A stretch of 30,536 nucleotides of DNA from Brachyspira sp. CAG:484 (GTDB lineage Bacteria; Cyanobacteriota; Vampirovibrionia; Gastranaerophilales; Gastranaerophilaceae). Location: positions 8,731 to 39,266 of the forward strand of contig HF989697.1 of assembly GCA_000431315.1 (NCBI GenBank). The letters are read 5' to 3'. Shown piece after piece: positions 16,975-25,264 of the stretch. The notes below the pieces were generated by a model, which did not search any database, was not told the origin of the DNA, and worked only from the letters and a program-made list of their open reading frames with translations. The position numbers were made by a program, and so were the translations under genes. Every line of letters begins with the position of its first letter. The first letter of the stretch is position 1.

Positions 16975-17778
16975 TTATAATTGTGATTTTGATTTTGTTA
17001 AAGCACATTCACAGTTGTGTCTGTCTGCCGGAATATTCTCGATCATCTTAAACAATAAGTTCTTTAAGTTAGCAAGGTTTGAATTAAACACCTCAATAAC
17101 TTCGTGATGTGAAACCGGAGGAACATCCCCTACTAATCCCGCATCATAATCTGTTATTAATGAAATATTCAACGGACACATGTCTAATTCTTTAACCAGA
17201 TAAGCTTCAGGGAAAGCTGTCATATTAATTACTTCCCATCCCTGATTTGTGAAGAATTTAGATTCAGCTTTTGTAGAAAATCTTGGACCGTTAATTACTA
17301 CCACAGTTCCTTTTTCATGAATAGTAATGCCTAAATCTTTACCTGTTTTTATTGCAAGTTCTCTTAATTCAGGGCAATAAGGGTCTGCTGCTGAAGGATG
17401 TGTTACAATAGGACCTTCATAGAATGTAGATTTTCTTCCGTCTGTCCAGTCAACAAACTGATCACAGATTACAAAATCCCCTGGCTTTACATGTTTTTGC
17501 AAACTTCCGGCAGCACAAGGTGAAATAACTCTTTCTACACCGATGGATTTCATTGCCCAAACGTTTGCTCTGTAATTTAACAAATGTGGAAGGATAGTAT
17601 GATTTCTGCCATGACGCGGCATAAATGCAACTTTATGTTCTCCAATCTGTCCTATAAACAGGTTATCGCTTGGCATTCCATAAGGTGTTTCAACTCTGAC
17701 TTCTTCTATGTTATCCAGAAATTTATAAAATCCTGAACCTCCAAATACACCTATAGTTGCTAATTTTTTATTAGTCAT
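16975..17778 (-). CDS. mtnP: S-methyl-5'-thioadenosine phosphorylase
   Basis: The enzyme cleaves methylthioadenosine with phosphate to adenine and methylthioribose-1-phosphate for methionine and purine salvage. The family motifs are IGVFGGSGFYKF (phosphate site), DFVICDQFVDWTDGR, VVINGPRFSTKAES and MTAFPEAYLVKEL (methionine-containing substrate loop), plus ITDYDAG. The NMTxxPE signature separates it from purine nucleoside phosphorylases that act on inosine. I chose the ATG at 17778 (267 aa) because AAGGGG stands 6 nt upstream. The longer frame to 17835 starts with a Lys-rich stretch that has no ribosome site and covers the promoter. A methylthioinosine phosphorylase activity is a minor alternative. 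Confidence 0.93.
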   Translation of the reverse strand: MTNKKLATIGVFGGSGFYKFLDNIEEVRVETPYGMPSDNLFIGQIGEHKVAFMPRHGRNHTILPHLLNYRANVWAMKSIGVERVISPCAAGSLQKHVKPGDFVICDQFVDWTDGRKSTFYEGPIVTHPSAADPYCPELRELAIKTGKDLGITIHEKGTVVVINGPRFSTKAESKFFTNQGWEVINMTAFPEAYLVKELDMCPLNISLITDYDAGLVGDVPPVSHHEVIEVFNSNLANLKNLLFKMIENIPADRHNCECALTKSKSQL

Positions 17779-18110
17779 ATTATCCCCTTTCATTTTTTGT
17801 TTAACTTTTATAATTTTATATGTTATCAGAAACAAAATTCTTTATCAATTAAGATCCATTTATTGCTACATATATAACAAAAATTGTAAAAAATACACTA
17901 AAAATCAAAAATTTACAAATGGCGAAAAGTATTGCTGTAAGCGGGTTTTCAGACTTGGTAAAGCTGCGGTTTTCGAATTTAGACTTGAATTTTAATTTTT
18001 TTCGTTCTAGAATGTTGGCATAAATTTCATTCTTAAAAGTTAAAACTTGACACAAAAGAGAGAGTGCACTTGCTTTTAAGGATTTCAATTTACAACCAGA
18101 GGATTACATT
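17779..18110. other. Divergent intergenic region between mtnP and the lytic transglycosylase
   Basis: About 330 nt, AT-rich. It holds the mtnP promoters (17807-17848) on the minus strand. On the plus strand there is a consensus -35 TTGACA at 18047-18052, without a convincing -10 at normal spacing, which may serve the transglycosylase. A 79-codon minus-strand frame (17849-18088) begins with TTG without a ribosome site and is probably not a gene. I see no RNA gene or long repeat. Confidence 0.55.
17807..17848 (-). promoter_or_regulatory. Two overlapping sigma-70-type promoters for mtnP
   Basis: On the minus strand, TTGATA (17848-17843) and TAACAT (17825-17820) are 17 nt apart. TTGTTT (17835-17830) and TATAAA (17812-17807) are also 17 nt apart. 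Either fits expression of mtnP, which starts at 17778. Confidence 0.5.
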
Positions 18111-18758
18111 TTGAGAAAACTATTACTATTCACTATTACGCTAGTGTTAATGTTGACTGCGCAAGTTCAGGCTGCGGACACAAACACCGTAAAAGCGACA
18201 ATAGTAAAACATGCTATTGAAATGGGAGTTGATCCCGCTATCGCTTTAAGTATTGCCAGAACAGAATCAGGTTACAGACATGAAGCACGAAGCAATCATG
18301 GTGCAGTAGGAGTATTTCAATTAATGCCTTCCACTGCCAGAAGAATGGGGTTAAATCCTTATTCTCTGAACGATAACATCAAAGGTGGTATTATGTACTA
18401 CAAAATGATGTATAAGATGTTTGGTTCTATGGAGCTTGCTTTAGCAGCTTATAATGCAGGGCCGGGAAATGTAAAAAGATACAAAGCAGTTCCCCCTTAT
18501 GCTGAAACAAAACGTTTCGTAAGCAAGATTATGACTGATTATCATCGTCTTAAAGCAAACCCTGATCCGGCAATGGTAAAAGCAGCTGCTGCTAAAAAAG
18601 CGGCTTCAACACCTCAGGCTAAAGTGAGCGCTGCTCCTAAGCCTATAGCTCCTGTGCCGAAGGTGGTTAATGTAAAAGAAGTTAATGCAGCTACTATTGA
18701 GGTTATTGATGAAACTCCTATAGAACTCGAAATAGAAGCTACTTCATTAGCAATCTGA
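18111..18758 (+). CDS. Lytic transglycosylase (SLT domain)
   Basis: The 215-aa exported protein has a signal peptide (residues 1-21, ending VQA) and an SLT domain at about 25-145. The catalytic Glu52 is in SIARTESGYRHEA. Further motifs are GAVGVFQLMPSTARRMG and ALAAYNAGPGNVKRY, all standard for family 1 peptidoglycan transglycosylases that cut the glycan strand with 1,6-anhydro ring formation. The C-terminus (about 160-215) is Ala/Pro/Val-rich and probably disordered. The start is TTG at 18111: AGAGGA stands 6 nt upstream and the signal peptide begins there. A strong terminator follows. It stands alone as a single transcription unit. Confidence 0.92.
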   Translation: MRKLLLFTITLVLMLTAQVQAADTNTVKATIVKHAIEMGVDPAIALSIARTESGYRHEARSNHGAVGVFQLMPSTARRMGLNPYSLNDNIKGGIMYYKMMYKMFGSMELALAAYNAGPGNVKRYKAVPPYAETKRFVSKIMTDYHRLKANPDPAMVKAAAAKKAASTPQAKVSAAPKPIAPVPKVVNVKEVNAATIEVIDETPIELEIEATSLAI

Positions 18759-18783
18759 TGTTTTGGGTTATGAAAAGGAAATC

Positions 18784-18820
18784 AAAAAGGCAGTGTTTAA
18801 ATTTTAAACACTGCCTTTTT
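18784..18820. terminator. Bidirectional terminator between convergent genes
   Basis: The 13-bp perfect stem GGCAGTGTTTAAA (18789-18801) / TTTAAACACTGCC (18803-18815) is flanked by five A and five T. It serves the transglycosylase on the plus strand and the M20 peptidase on the minus strand. Confidence 0.92.
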
Positions 18821-18841
18821 ATAACATAACTTTATTTTTTA

Positions 18842-20002
18842 TTATGAGTTGTATGATTTAAAAAATTCCAAAAGAAGCTCTTGACCTTTTATTATTGATT
18901 TGTAATCAACGTTTTCTTCAACAGAGTGCATGCTGCAAACATCTGCAAGACCTGCAAGGTATGGAGAGAAAGCCTCGCCTTGTGCATTTACATTGTTTGC
19001 ATAAATATGTGTTTCCGCACCTGCATGGAATGATGAAATTTCCGGCTCTACACCAACTTTTCTTGCTGCGGCTTCAAATAAAATAGGAATGTAATCATCG
19101 TCATTTTTTTCAAATGGCGGAAGATGTTCTTCAAATTCTATTTTAGCTTTTGCAACGCCGGCATATTCATTATTGAAGTCATTAATTTCAAAGAGCATTC
19201 TCTCTTTTAATTCTTCTTCATACTTTCTGCTTGAGCTTCTTATAGAGTAAGTAGCTTTTCCATATGTATTAATTACATTTGTTACATCAGGATTTCCGGA
19301 TGTAATTCCTCCAAGATTACAGGAGGTAACTACTTTGTGGTTTTCTGAATAATAAACACCCTGCGGAAGGTTAGCAACTATATCTGCTATTAATTTTGCT
19401 GCATTTTCGCGTGTTTTATCCGCAATGTCTATTCCTGAATGACCGCCCTTAAATGAATTAACTTCGATTGTTGCAAGAGTATAGCTTGCGCCTGATGTCA
19501 TAAGCTGTCCAAGGCTGTCGCTGTCTAGAACAAGAACATATTTAGATTTTAATTTTGAAAAATCAGTGTTTTTAATTCCTGACATACCGGATTCTTCATC
19601 TCTTGTAAACATAATTTCCAGACCGCCATGCTTAATATCCTGATTTGCAAGCGTTTTAGCAAGGTAAAGTGCATTAGCAATTCCTGCTTTGTCATCAGCA
19701 CCTAATGTTCTTCCTTTTGCCCGGATTAAATCACCGTCAAGGTAAGTTTCAACAGGACTATCATCACCTATAACATCCATATGGGAAGAGAGCATTAAAG
19801 GTTGTTTTGAGTTGTCAGTTGCCGGAATATGAATATAAACATTATTATAACTATCAAATTCGCAAGGAATTTTATTCTGGTCGCAATAATTTTTTATATA
19901 ATCGGCGACTCTCTTCTCATGCAGCGACGGGGACGGAATTTCTGCCAGATTGCAGAATAAATCTATCAGTTCGCTATCTTTTCTTATTTGCTTTAAATCC
20001 AT
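18842..20002 (-). CDS. M20 family metallopeptidase (peptidase T-like)
   Basis: The 386-aa di-zinc peptidase has metal ligands in the family order: LSSHMDV (His74, with Asp76 beside it), GADDKAG (bridging Asp103), RDEESGMSG (catalytic Glu136, ligand Glu137), LDSDSLG and a late His in SSFHAGAETHIYA. The GADDKAG and AGAETHIY motifs place it in the PepT/PepT-like M20B group, which removes an N-terminal residue from short peptides in the cytoplasm. The dimerisation domain (about 185-285) begins TIEVNSFKGGHSGIDI. An AGGAG site precedes the ATG at 20002 and a promoter is seen upstream. The exact substrate is uncertain. Confidence 0.92.
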   Translation of the reverse strand: MDLKQIRKDSELIDLFCNLAEIPSPSLHEKRVADYIKNYCDQNKIPCEFDSYNNVYIHIPATDNSKQPLMLSSHMDVIGDDSPVETYLDGDLIRAKGRTLGADDKAGIANALYLAKTLANQDIKHGGLEIMFTRDEESGMSGIKNTDFSKLKSKYVLVLDSDSLGQLMTSGASYTLATIEVNSFKGGHSGIDIADKTRENAAKLIADIVANLPQGVYYSENHKVVTSCNLGGITSGNPDVTNVINTYGKATYSIRSSSRKYEEELKERMLFEINDFNNEYAGVAKAKIEFEEHLPPFEKNDDDYIPILFEAAARKVGVEPEISSFHAGAETHIYANNVNAQGEAFSPYLAGLADVCSMHSVEENVDYKSIIKGQELLLEFFKSYNS

Positions 20003-20026
20003 TTTTATCTCCTGATTAGTAATTAT

Positions 20027-20054
20027 ATATTAACACATATTCCAAAATCTACAA
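20027..20054 (-). promoter_or_regulatory. Promoter for the M20 peptidase
   Basis: On the minus strand, TTGTAG (20054-20049), a 16-nt spacer and TAATAT (20032-20027) with a TGn extension (TGTTAATAT). The peptidase ATG is about 25 nt downstream. Confidence 0.45.
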
Positions 20055-20123
20055 CAATTTTAAATATGTTATTTTTTAAGGAAGATTTTTCAGGAAAATG
20101 TTTTGGCTTTCGTTATAATTTAT

Positions 20124-22484
20124 CTAATTTATATCAACGATGCTAACCCCGTCGCCGCCTTCACCGTCTTCACCCGGTCTGAATTTTGCAACATACGGGG
20201 ATGATAAAAGAAAATCCCTTACAGCGCTTTTTAAGGCGCCTGTGCCATGTCCATGGATAATTGTGACTGGAGAAAGATTTGCAAGGCTGGCTCTGTCTAA
20301 ATAATTTTCCAAATCATCAAGGGCATCTTCAACTCTGTAGCCGCGTAAGTCAAGCCTGTTTGATATATTAATTCTTTTATACTCAAATTTTTCAAAACTT
20401 GAAGGTTTGTAACCTGAAGATTTATTTTCAAAGGATTTGTCATACGGCGCAAGTTTGTCCTTTTTCATTTTTGTTTTTAAATTGCCCATCTGGACAAAAA
20501 CATTATTATTTTTATCCGGCAGTGATAATATAATTACCGGCTGGTGAATATCTTTTAAAATCAGTTTGTCATTAATTTTAACTTCATCCCAGTTAATTTC
20601 TTCATAGCGGTTTTTGTCTTCGTGTTCTGATAGTTTTTCTCTGAAGCCCTGTTCAAGTTTTGCAAGTCTTGCATATGAACGTCTTGCTATTTTTTCTGAT
20701 TTTTCACGCCTTAGTTCATCCAGAATATCTTTGATTTCGGCTTTCACTGCAAGAAGTTCATAATCAAACTTATCTTTTATCCTTTTAATGGTTTTCTTTT
20801 TGTCTTTTTTGACAGCAGAAAGATTTTCTTCGTATTCTTTTTTTATTTGTTCGGAATCTTCTTTGAGTTCTTCTGCTTCTTTCAGGTTTTCAGACAGCTT
20901 CTGCTGGGTTTCCTGTAATTTTTCAACAGCAATTATTGATTGGTCTTTTCCGGAATTTAAAAGCTCTTTTGCTTTATCTGTTATGGATTTATCAAGTCCA
21001 AGGTTTGCTGAGATTGATATTGCATTGCTCAGACCCGGAATTCCTATCAACAATTTATAGGTAGGTTTAAGTGATTGGGTGTCAAATTCAACCGAAGCAT
21101 TTTTAAAATATGGATTATTATATTCAAGTGTTTTCAATTCTCCGTAGTGGGTTGTAACGGTTGAGTAAACTCCTTTCTGTGCAAGATTTTCAAGAATGGA
21201 TTTTGCAAGAACTGCGCCTTCCTGCGGGTCTGTGCCAGCACAAATTTCATCGAGGAGAACAAATGTTTCGTTGTCGCTTAAGTTTACAATTTCTATAATA
21301 TTTGTCATATGTGATGAAAATGTAGAAAGGCTTTGCAGAATATTCTGCGCATCACCTATATCAGAAAAAACTTTTTTAAAAGGATAGACTTTTGCCATTG
21401 TGCATGGAAGAAACATCCCTGCTTTTGCCATGAGAATAAAAAGCCCGATTGTTTTTATTGTAACTGTTTTCCCGCCGGTGTTTGACCCTGTAATAATTAC
21501 GGATTTGTAATCTTTGCCAATTTCAAAGTTATTTGTAACAATATTTTCTACTGTTCCGATAAGAAGCGGATGCCGCATATTCTCTATGCTAATAATTCTC
21601 TCCCGGGTAATCTCGGGTTCAGAGGCTTCTGTTTTTACTGCATATCTGGCTTTAGCAAAATGAAAATCAATTCTTGCAAGTATTTCTTCGCTTTGTTTTA
21701 TTTCTTTCATTTCAAATTTAACAAGACCTGTGAGTTCTGCAAGAATTTTTACATATTCAGAATTAATTTCTGATTGAATTTCCCGTATTCTGTTATTCAG
21801 CGGAACAATGCTTTCCGGTTCAATATAGAAGGTTTTGTTTGTTGCTGAAACATCATGCACGATACCTTTAATTTTATTTTTGCTTGGAGCTTTCACCTGA
21901 AATACAATTCTTTCATCGCGGGTTGTGTAAATTGTTTCCTGCAGGTGTTTTGTAAAATCAGCAGAACTTAAAAGTTCGCTAACTTTATTTTTAATATTTT
22001 TTTCTGTATCTTTTAGTGCCGTAAAAAGACGCTTCAATTCCGGAGTCGCGTCTTTTTTTATTCTCAGTTCATCATCAAAGGTTGAGAATATTTTATCTTC
22101 CAGTTCTTTATTGGAAACTAAACAGGATGCCAAACCTTTTAGCAATATTTCACCGTTATCGTTAAGAAAGTTTTTTACAAGTCTTGAAGAACGCATTGTT
22201 TTTGCAATGTCAACAAGCTCTTCTTCCGATAGGTAACTTGCTGATGCACTGTTTTGAATTCTCGTAATATCTGCTACAAATTCTACAGGAATTTCAGCCG
22301 GCATATCTAATATTTTTTTTGCTTCTTTTGTAAATTGTATTTCCTGCAAAATTGTTCTATATTCATTGTGCGGTTGGAGGTTTAGGCAAAGCTGTCTGCT
22401 TTGCATTGTTTTTGTAAAACCTGCAAGTTTCTCCAGTACTTTATCAAATTCTAATGACTTTAAACTTTTTGATACAATATCCAT
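20124..22484 (-). CDS. mutS2: Endonuclease MutS2
   Basis: The 786-aa protein has MutS-like core and lever helices (about 1-300), an ABC-type ATPase with Walker A GSNTGGKT (333-340) and Walker B FVLLDEICAGTDPQEG. A long charged coiled coil runs at about 510-625, then a KOW-like segment, then a C-terminal Smr nuclease domain (LDLRGYRVEDALDDL, IIHGHGTGALKSAV). It has no N-terminal mismatch-recognition domain, so it is MutS2 and not MutS. The family is tied to suppression of recombination and, in some bacteria, to splitting collided ribosomes. A TATAAT box lies 1 nt upstream of the ATG and no Shine-Dalgarno sequence is seen. Confidence 0.96.
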   Translation of the reverse strand: MDIVSKSLKSLEFDKVLEKLAGFTKTMQSRQLCLNLQPHNEYRTILQEIQFTKEAKKILDMPAEIPVEFVADITRIQNSASASYLSEEELVDIAKTMRSSRLVKNFLNDNGEILLKGLASCLVSNKELEDKIFSTFDDELRIKKDATPELKRLFTALKDTEKNIKNKVSELLSSADFTKHLQETIYTTRDERIVFQVKAPSKNKIKGIVHDVSATNKTFYIEPESIVPLNNRIREIQSEINSEYVKILAELTGLVKFEMKEIKQSEEILARIDFHFAKARYAVKTEASEPEITRERIISIENMRHPLLIGTVENIVTNNFEIGKDYKSVIITGSNTGGKTVTIKTIGLFILMAKAGMFLPCTMAKVYPFKKVFSDIGDAQNILQSLSTFSSHMTNIIEIVNLSDNETFVLLDEICAGTDPQEGAVLAKSILENLAQKGVYSTVTTHYGELKTLEYNNPYFKNASVEFDTQSLKPTYKLLIGIPGLSNAISISANLGLDKSITDKAKELLNSGKDQSIIAVEKLQETQQKLSENLKEAEELKEDSEQIKKEYEENLSAVKKDKKKTIKRIKDKFDYELLAVKAEIKDILDELRREKSEKIARRSYARLAKLEQGFREKLSEHEDKNRYEEINWDEVKINDKLILKDIHQPVIILSLPDKNNNVFVQMGNLKTKMKKDKLAPYDKSFENKSSGYKPSSFEKFEYKRINISNRLDLRGYRVEDALDDLENYLDRASLANLSPVTIIHGHGTGALKSAVRDFLLSSPYVAKFRPGEDGEGGDGVSIVDIN

Positions 22485-22540
22485 AATTATACTTTACTAT
22501 AAACATAGAGGTAACATATATTACGTAAAATTTAAAAATC

Positions 22541-22569
22541 TTGCGCAGCGGAAATGTTTAAAGTACAAT
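22541..22569 (+). promoter_or_regulatory. Promoter for the GltA-type oxidoreductase
   Basis: TTGCGC (22541-22546), a 17-nt spacer and TACAAT (22564-22569). The ATG at 22605 follows with AAGAAGGGG as ribosome binding site. Confidence 0.55.
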
Positions 22570-22604
22570 ATATGTAGCGATAAATAATAAGAAGGGGATA
22601 TAAG

Positions 22605-23975
22605 ATGGCTATAGAAAGACAAAGAGTTATAGAACAGGATAAAATGCAGAGAAGACATAATTTTGATCCTGTAGAAAGTAATTTGACAGAAGAGCAGGTT
22701 AAGCTTGAAGCTTCAAGGTGTTTAAACTGTAAAAATCCCAGATGCGTTCAGGGTTGTCCTGTAAATATTCAAATCCCGCAGTTTATTCAGGCTATAAAAG
22801 AAAATAATTTGGAAAAAGCCGGTGAAATCATCAGAGAAACAAGCATGCTTCCATCTGTTTGCGGTCGTGTATGTCCTCAGGAAAGGCAGTGCGAAGGCAA
22901 CTGTGTTCTTGGAATTAAAGGCTTGCCGGTTGCAATTGGTGCTCTTGAAAGATATGTGGGCGATAATACAAAAGCTGATATGCCTGAAATTAAACCATCA
23001 GGCAAAAAAGTTGCAGTTGTCGGTTCCGGTTGTGCCGGTATTACTGCCGCAGCTGATTTGAGAAAAGAAGGGCATGAAGTTGTTGTATTTGAAGCACTTC
23101 ACAAACTCGGCGGGGTTTTAAGATACGGCATTCCTCCGTTCAGACTTCCAAGAACTGTTCTTGACAGAGAAATTACTAACCTTAAACAAATGGGTGTTAA
23201 ATTCCATACTAATGTTATTGTTGGTAAATCAATTACATTAAAACAATTAAAAGATGACGGATTTGATGCAATCTTCATCTGTTCAGGTGCAGGGCTTCCT
23301 AAGATGCTTCATGTTCCTGGTGAAAATCTTAACGGTGTATTCTCAGCAAACGAATTTTTGACACGTGTAAACCTGATGCACGCAGGACAGCCTGACAGCC
23401 CTACTCCTTTAAAAGTAGGCAAGAAAGCTGCAATCTTCGGCGGTGGAAATGTTGCTATGGATGCTGCAAGAACTGCTGTAAGAGTAGGCTTTGAAGAAGT
23501 TTATATTATATACAGACGTACAGAAAAAGAACTTCCTGCACGTTTGGAAGAAATCCGCCATGCCAAAGAAGAAGGTGTTGTATTTAAATTTTTATACGCA
23601 CCAAAAGAAATTATTGGGGAAGACGGTTATGTTAAAGCTGTTGATCTTGAAGTTATGGAGCTTGGCGAACCTGATGAAAGCGGCAGACGTAAACCTGTTG
23701 CAACCGGCAAAATTGAAAGAATGGAGCTTGATACTGTAATTGTAGCTTTAGGTACAGGTCCAAACCCTATTATTCAGCGTTCTGCTGAGGCTGAAGGGTT
23801 GGAAATTATTACAGACAAACGCGGATATATTACTGTTGACGGTGAAACAAGATGTACAAATATTCCTACTGTTTATGCCGGCGGTGACGTTGCTCCTGTT
23901 GGAGAATCCAATGCTATTAACGCTATGGGTGCAGGTAAAAAAGCAGCTAAAGCTATTAACGAATTGTTAAAATAG
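22605..23975 (+). CDS. gltA: NADPH-dependent glutamate synthase, GltA/GltD-type
   Basis: The 456-aa flavoprotein has an N-terminal double [4Fe-4S] domain with Cys39, 42, 47 and 51 (CLNCKNPRCVQGC) and Cys86, 90, 96 and 100. It has the FAD loop VVGSGCAGITAA (from 139) and the NAD(P)H loop AIFGGGNVAMDAA. A C-terminal FAD motif (PTVYAGGDVAP) follows. The length and order match the homotetrameric glutamate synthase (GltA) subfamily and the GltD small subunit. The same fold also occurs in NfnB and dihydropyrimidine dehydrogenase subunits. No large glutamate synthase subunit or ferredoxin-NADP reductase partner is nearby, so the physiological reaction is uncertain. It has its own promoter and a strong ribosome site, and the next gene starts 21 nt later. 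Confidence 0.9.
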   Translation: MAIERQRVIEQDKMQRRHNFDPVESNLTEEQVKLEASRCLNCKNPRCVQGCPVNIQIPQFIQAIKENNLEKAGEIIRETSMLPSVCGRVCPQERQCEGNCVLGIKGLPVAIGALERYVGDNTKADMPEIKPSGKKVAVVGSGCAGITAAADLRKEGHEVVVFEALHKLGGVLRYGIPPFRLPRTVLDREITNLKQMGVKFHTNVIVGKSITLKQLKDDGFDAIFICSGAGLPKMLHVPGENLNGVFSANEFLTRVNLMHAGQPDSPTPLKVGKKAAIFGGGNVAMDAARTAVRVGFEEVYIIYRRTEKELPARLEEIRHAKEEGVVFKFLYAPKEIIGEDGYVKAVDLEVMELGEPDESGRRKPVATGKIERMELDTVIVALGTGPNPIIQRSAEAEGLEIITDKRGYITVDGETRCTNIPTVYAGGDVAPVGESNAINAMGAGKKAAKAINELLK

Positions 23976-23996
23976 TCAAAAGAAAGTTGTGAACAT

Positions 23997-24902
23997 ATGA
24001 ATTGTTCATTTTATACAAAACTGTTATGTCTGGCAATGTCAGCTTATATGCTGGCATTGCCCGCATTTTCTCTTGAACTTGATATGTCTGTTGATGAGGA
24101 GATTAGAAAAAACTATAATCCTTCACAGTTGGAGCTTGATGCTTTGCCTCCTGTTCCAGGAGTTCCTGCCTCAACTCCTCAGCCGCCTAAGAAAACAACC
24201 GCACCGGTATCTTCCTCAACAAATAATAAACCTCCAAAATCACTTCCGGTCGGGGAAACTTCTTCAAGAGTCGGAAGAGTTCAGAAGACTCTCCCGAAAA
24301 CAGATGCAGCGTCCGAAAGCTTTACTGCTATTAAAATCAAAAAAGGTACTAAGTTTAAAGTAGTTTCTAAAACAAAAGTGTCTGACTGGTCACAGGCTGG
24401 CGCAAGAATGAGTTTTGTTTCTCTTGCCCCTGTAACGCAGCGGTATGTCACAATTCCTCAGGGTACAATCTTTAAAGCTGTTGTAGTGGATTCCCATCCT
24501 CCGCAGGGTACCGGCAACGGTGGTTTAATTGTTATAAAAGCTGATCAGATGATTTTCAGAGGAGCAACTTATTATATCAATGCAAAAATTACCAAGGCTA
24601 ACAGCAAAAAGATTTTCTTTAATAATATAAAGGGTAAACGCGGTTATCTTAAAGGTATTGCAAAATCTATTCAGCCAGGAAGCCGCTTTTATAAAAAGGC
24701 TATGCGCGGCACTTCAAAACTTGCACAGAATAAGTGGACATTAATTCTAACACCATTTACTGCTGTTGCCGGGGTTGTTGTTTATGGTGTAAATATTATC
24801 GGCTCTCCGCTGTTTGCAATGTTTTCAAAAGGAGGACATATTACAATTCCTGCAGGAGTTCAATATGAGATTAAGCTGCTGGATGATGTTTATATGTATT
24901 AA
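23997..24902 (+). CDS. Exported protein of unknown function
   Basis: I do not recognise this 301-aa protein. It has a signal peptide (about residues 1-25, ending PAFS) and a Pro/Ser/Thr-rich linker (about 48-95, PPVPGVPASTPQPPKKTT). A basic region and a beta-rich domain follow (about 105-215), with YVTIPQGTIFKAVVVDS and KADQMIFRGATYYINAKI. A hydrophobic segment lies at about 250-275 (ILTPFTAVAGVVVYGVNIIG), and the end reads ITIPAGVQYEIKLLDDVYMY. The strand pattern of 'IPxGTxFKA' units recalls VirB10/TrbI-like beta domains, but this is a weak impression. It lies 21 nt after the oxidoreductase gene and may share its transcript. A cell-envelope location is inferred from the signal peptide. Confidence 0.8.
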   Translation: MNCSFYTKLLCLAMSAYMLALPAFSLELDMSVDEEIRKNYNPSQLELDALPPVPGVPASTPQPPKKTTAPVSSSTNNKPPKSLPVGETSSRVGRVQKTLPKTDAASESFTAIKIKKGTKFKVVSKTKVSDWSQAGARMSFVSLAPVTQRYVTIPQGTIFKAVVVDSHPPQGTGNGGLIVIKADQMIFRGATYYINAKITKANSKKIFFNNIKGKRGYLKGIAKSIQPGSRFYKKAMRGTSKLAQNKWTLILTPFTAVAGVVVYGVNIIGSPLFAMFSKGGHITIPAGVQYEIKLLDDVYMY

Positions 24903-25087
24903 TATCCCTGCATTGCTCTTTCTGCTGCTTCATAACGTTTCTGTCTTGCCTGCTGTACAGCATTGATAGTTTTTTCTTTTTGTATTTCCTGAGTGATGCT
25001 TTCTTTTGTAATAGTATGTTCATTCACAAACTGGTAGCTTAATGAATATATAAAAACTATTATTACAAGAAAAATCAATCTTACCAT
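24899..25087 (-). CDS. Small membrane-anchored protein, unknown
   Basis: This 62-aa protein has one hydrophobic helix at about residues 3-19 (RLIFLVIIVFIYSLSYQF) and a highly charged helical tail (ITQEIQKEKTINAVQQARQK) likely to form a coiled coil. It is convergent with the exported unknown gene and the stop codons overlap by 4 nt. I accept it as real because GGAGAT stands 5 nt before the ATG and a TGTTATAAT promoter lies about 33 nt upstream. No family is recognised. A short regulator or scaffold at the inner membrane is possible. Confidence 0.6.
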   Translation of the reverse strand: MVRLIFLVIIVFIYSLSYQFVNEHTITKESITQEIQKEKTINAVQQARQKRYEAAERAMQGY

Positions 25088-25119
25088 ACAAAATCTCCAA
25101 ATTTATTCTTTTATAATTA

Positions 25120-25148
25120 ATTATAACATATTTATATCTAATTTTCCA
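25120..25148 (-). promoter_or_regulatory. Extended -10 promoter for the 62-aa gene
   Basis: On the minus strand, TGTTATAAT (25128-25120) is a perfect TGnTATAAT. A weak TGGAAA lies at 25148-25143, 17 nt upstream. The ATG at 25087 is about 30 nt downstream. Confidence 0.5.
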
Positions 25149-25195
25149 TCTTTAAACTTATCTTTAATATAAGTGAATGATTTATTGTTACAGTA

Positions 25196-25224
25196 TTGTT
25201 TAAAATGCGGATTTCGATTATAAT
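25196..25224 (+). promoter_or_regulatory. Promoter for hppA
   Basis: TTGTTT (25196-25201), exactly 17 nt, TATAAT (25219-25224). It rules out the upstream in-frame start at 25196, which is part of this promoter, and supports the ATG at 25265, which follows AAGGGAG. Confidence 0.7.
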
Positions 25225-25264
25225 ATTATCCGTAAAAATTTCACATTTAATGAAGGGAGATACT

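Noticed and set aside
17779..17835. Extended start of mtnP at 17835
   Set aside because: Covers both promoter elements; ATG at 17778 has a good AAGGGG site.
17849..18088. 79-codon minus-strand frame with a hydrophobic end
   Set aside because: TTG start without a ribosome site, and the hydrophobic run is what AT-rich DNA gives by chance. It abuts the mtnP promoter.
25196..25264. N-terminal extension of hppA from 25196
   Set aside because: The TTG is part of the -35 box and the -10 TATAAT lies inside the extension.
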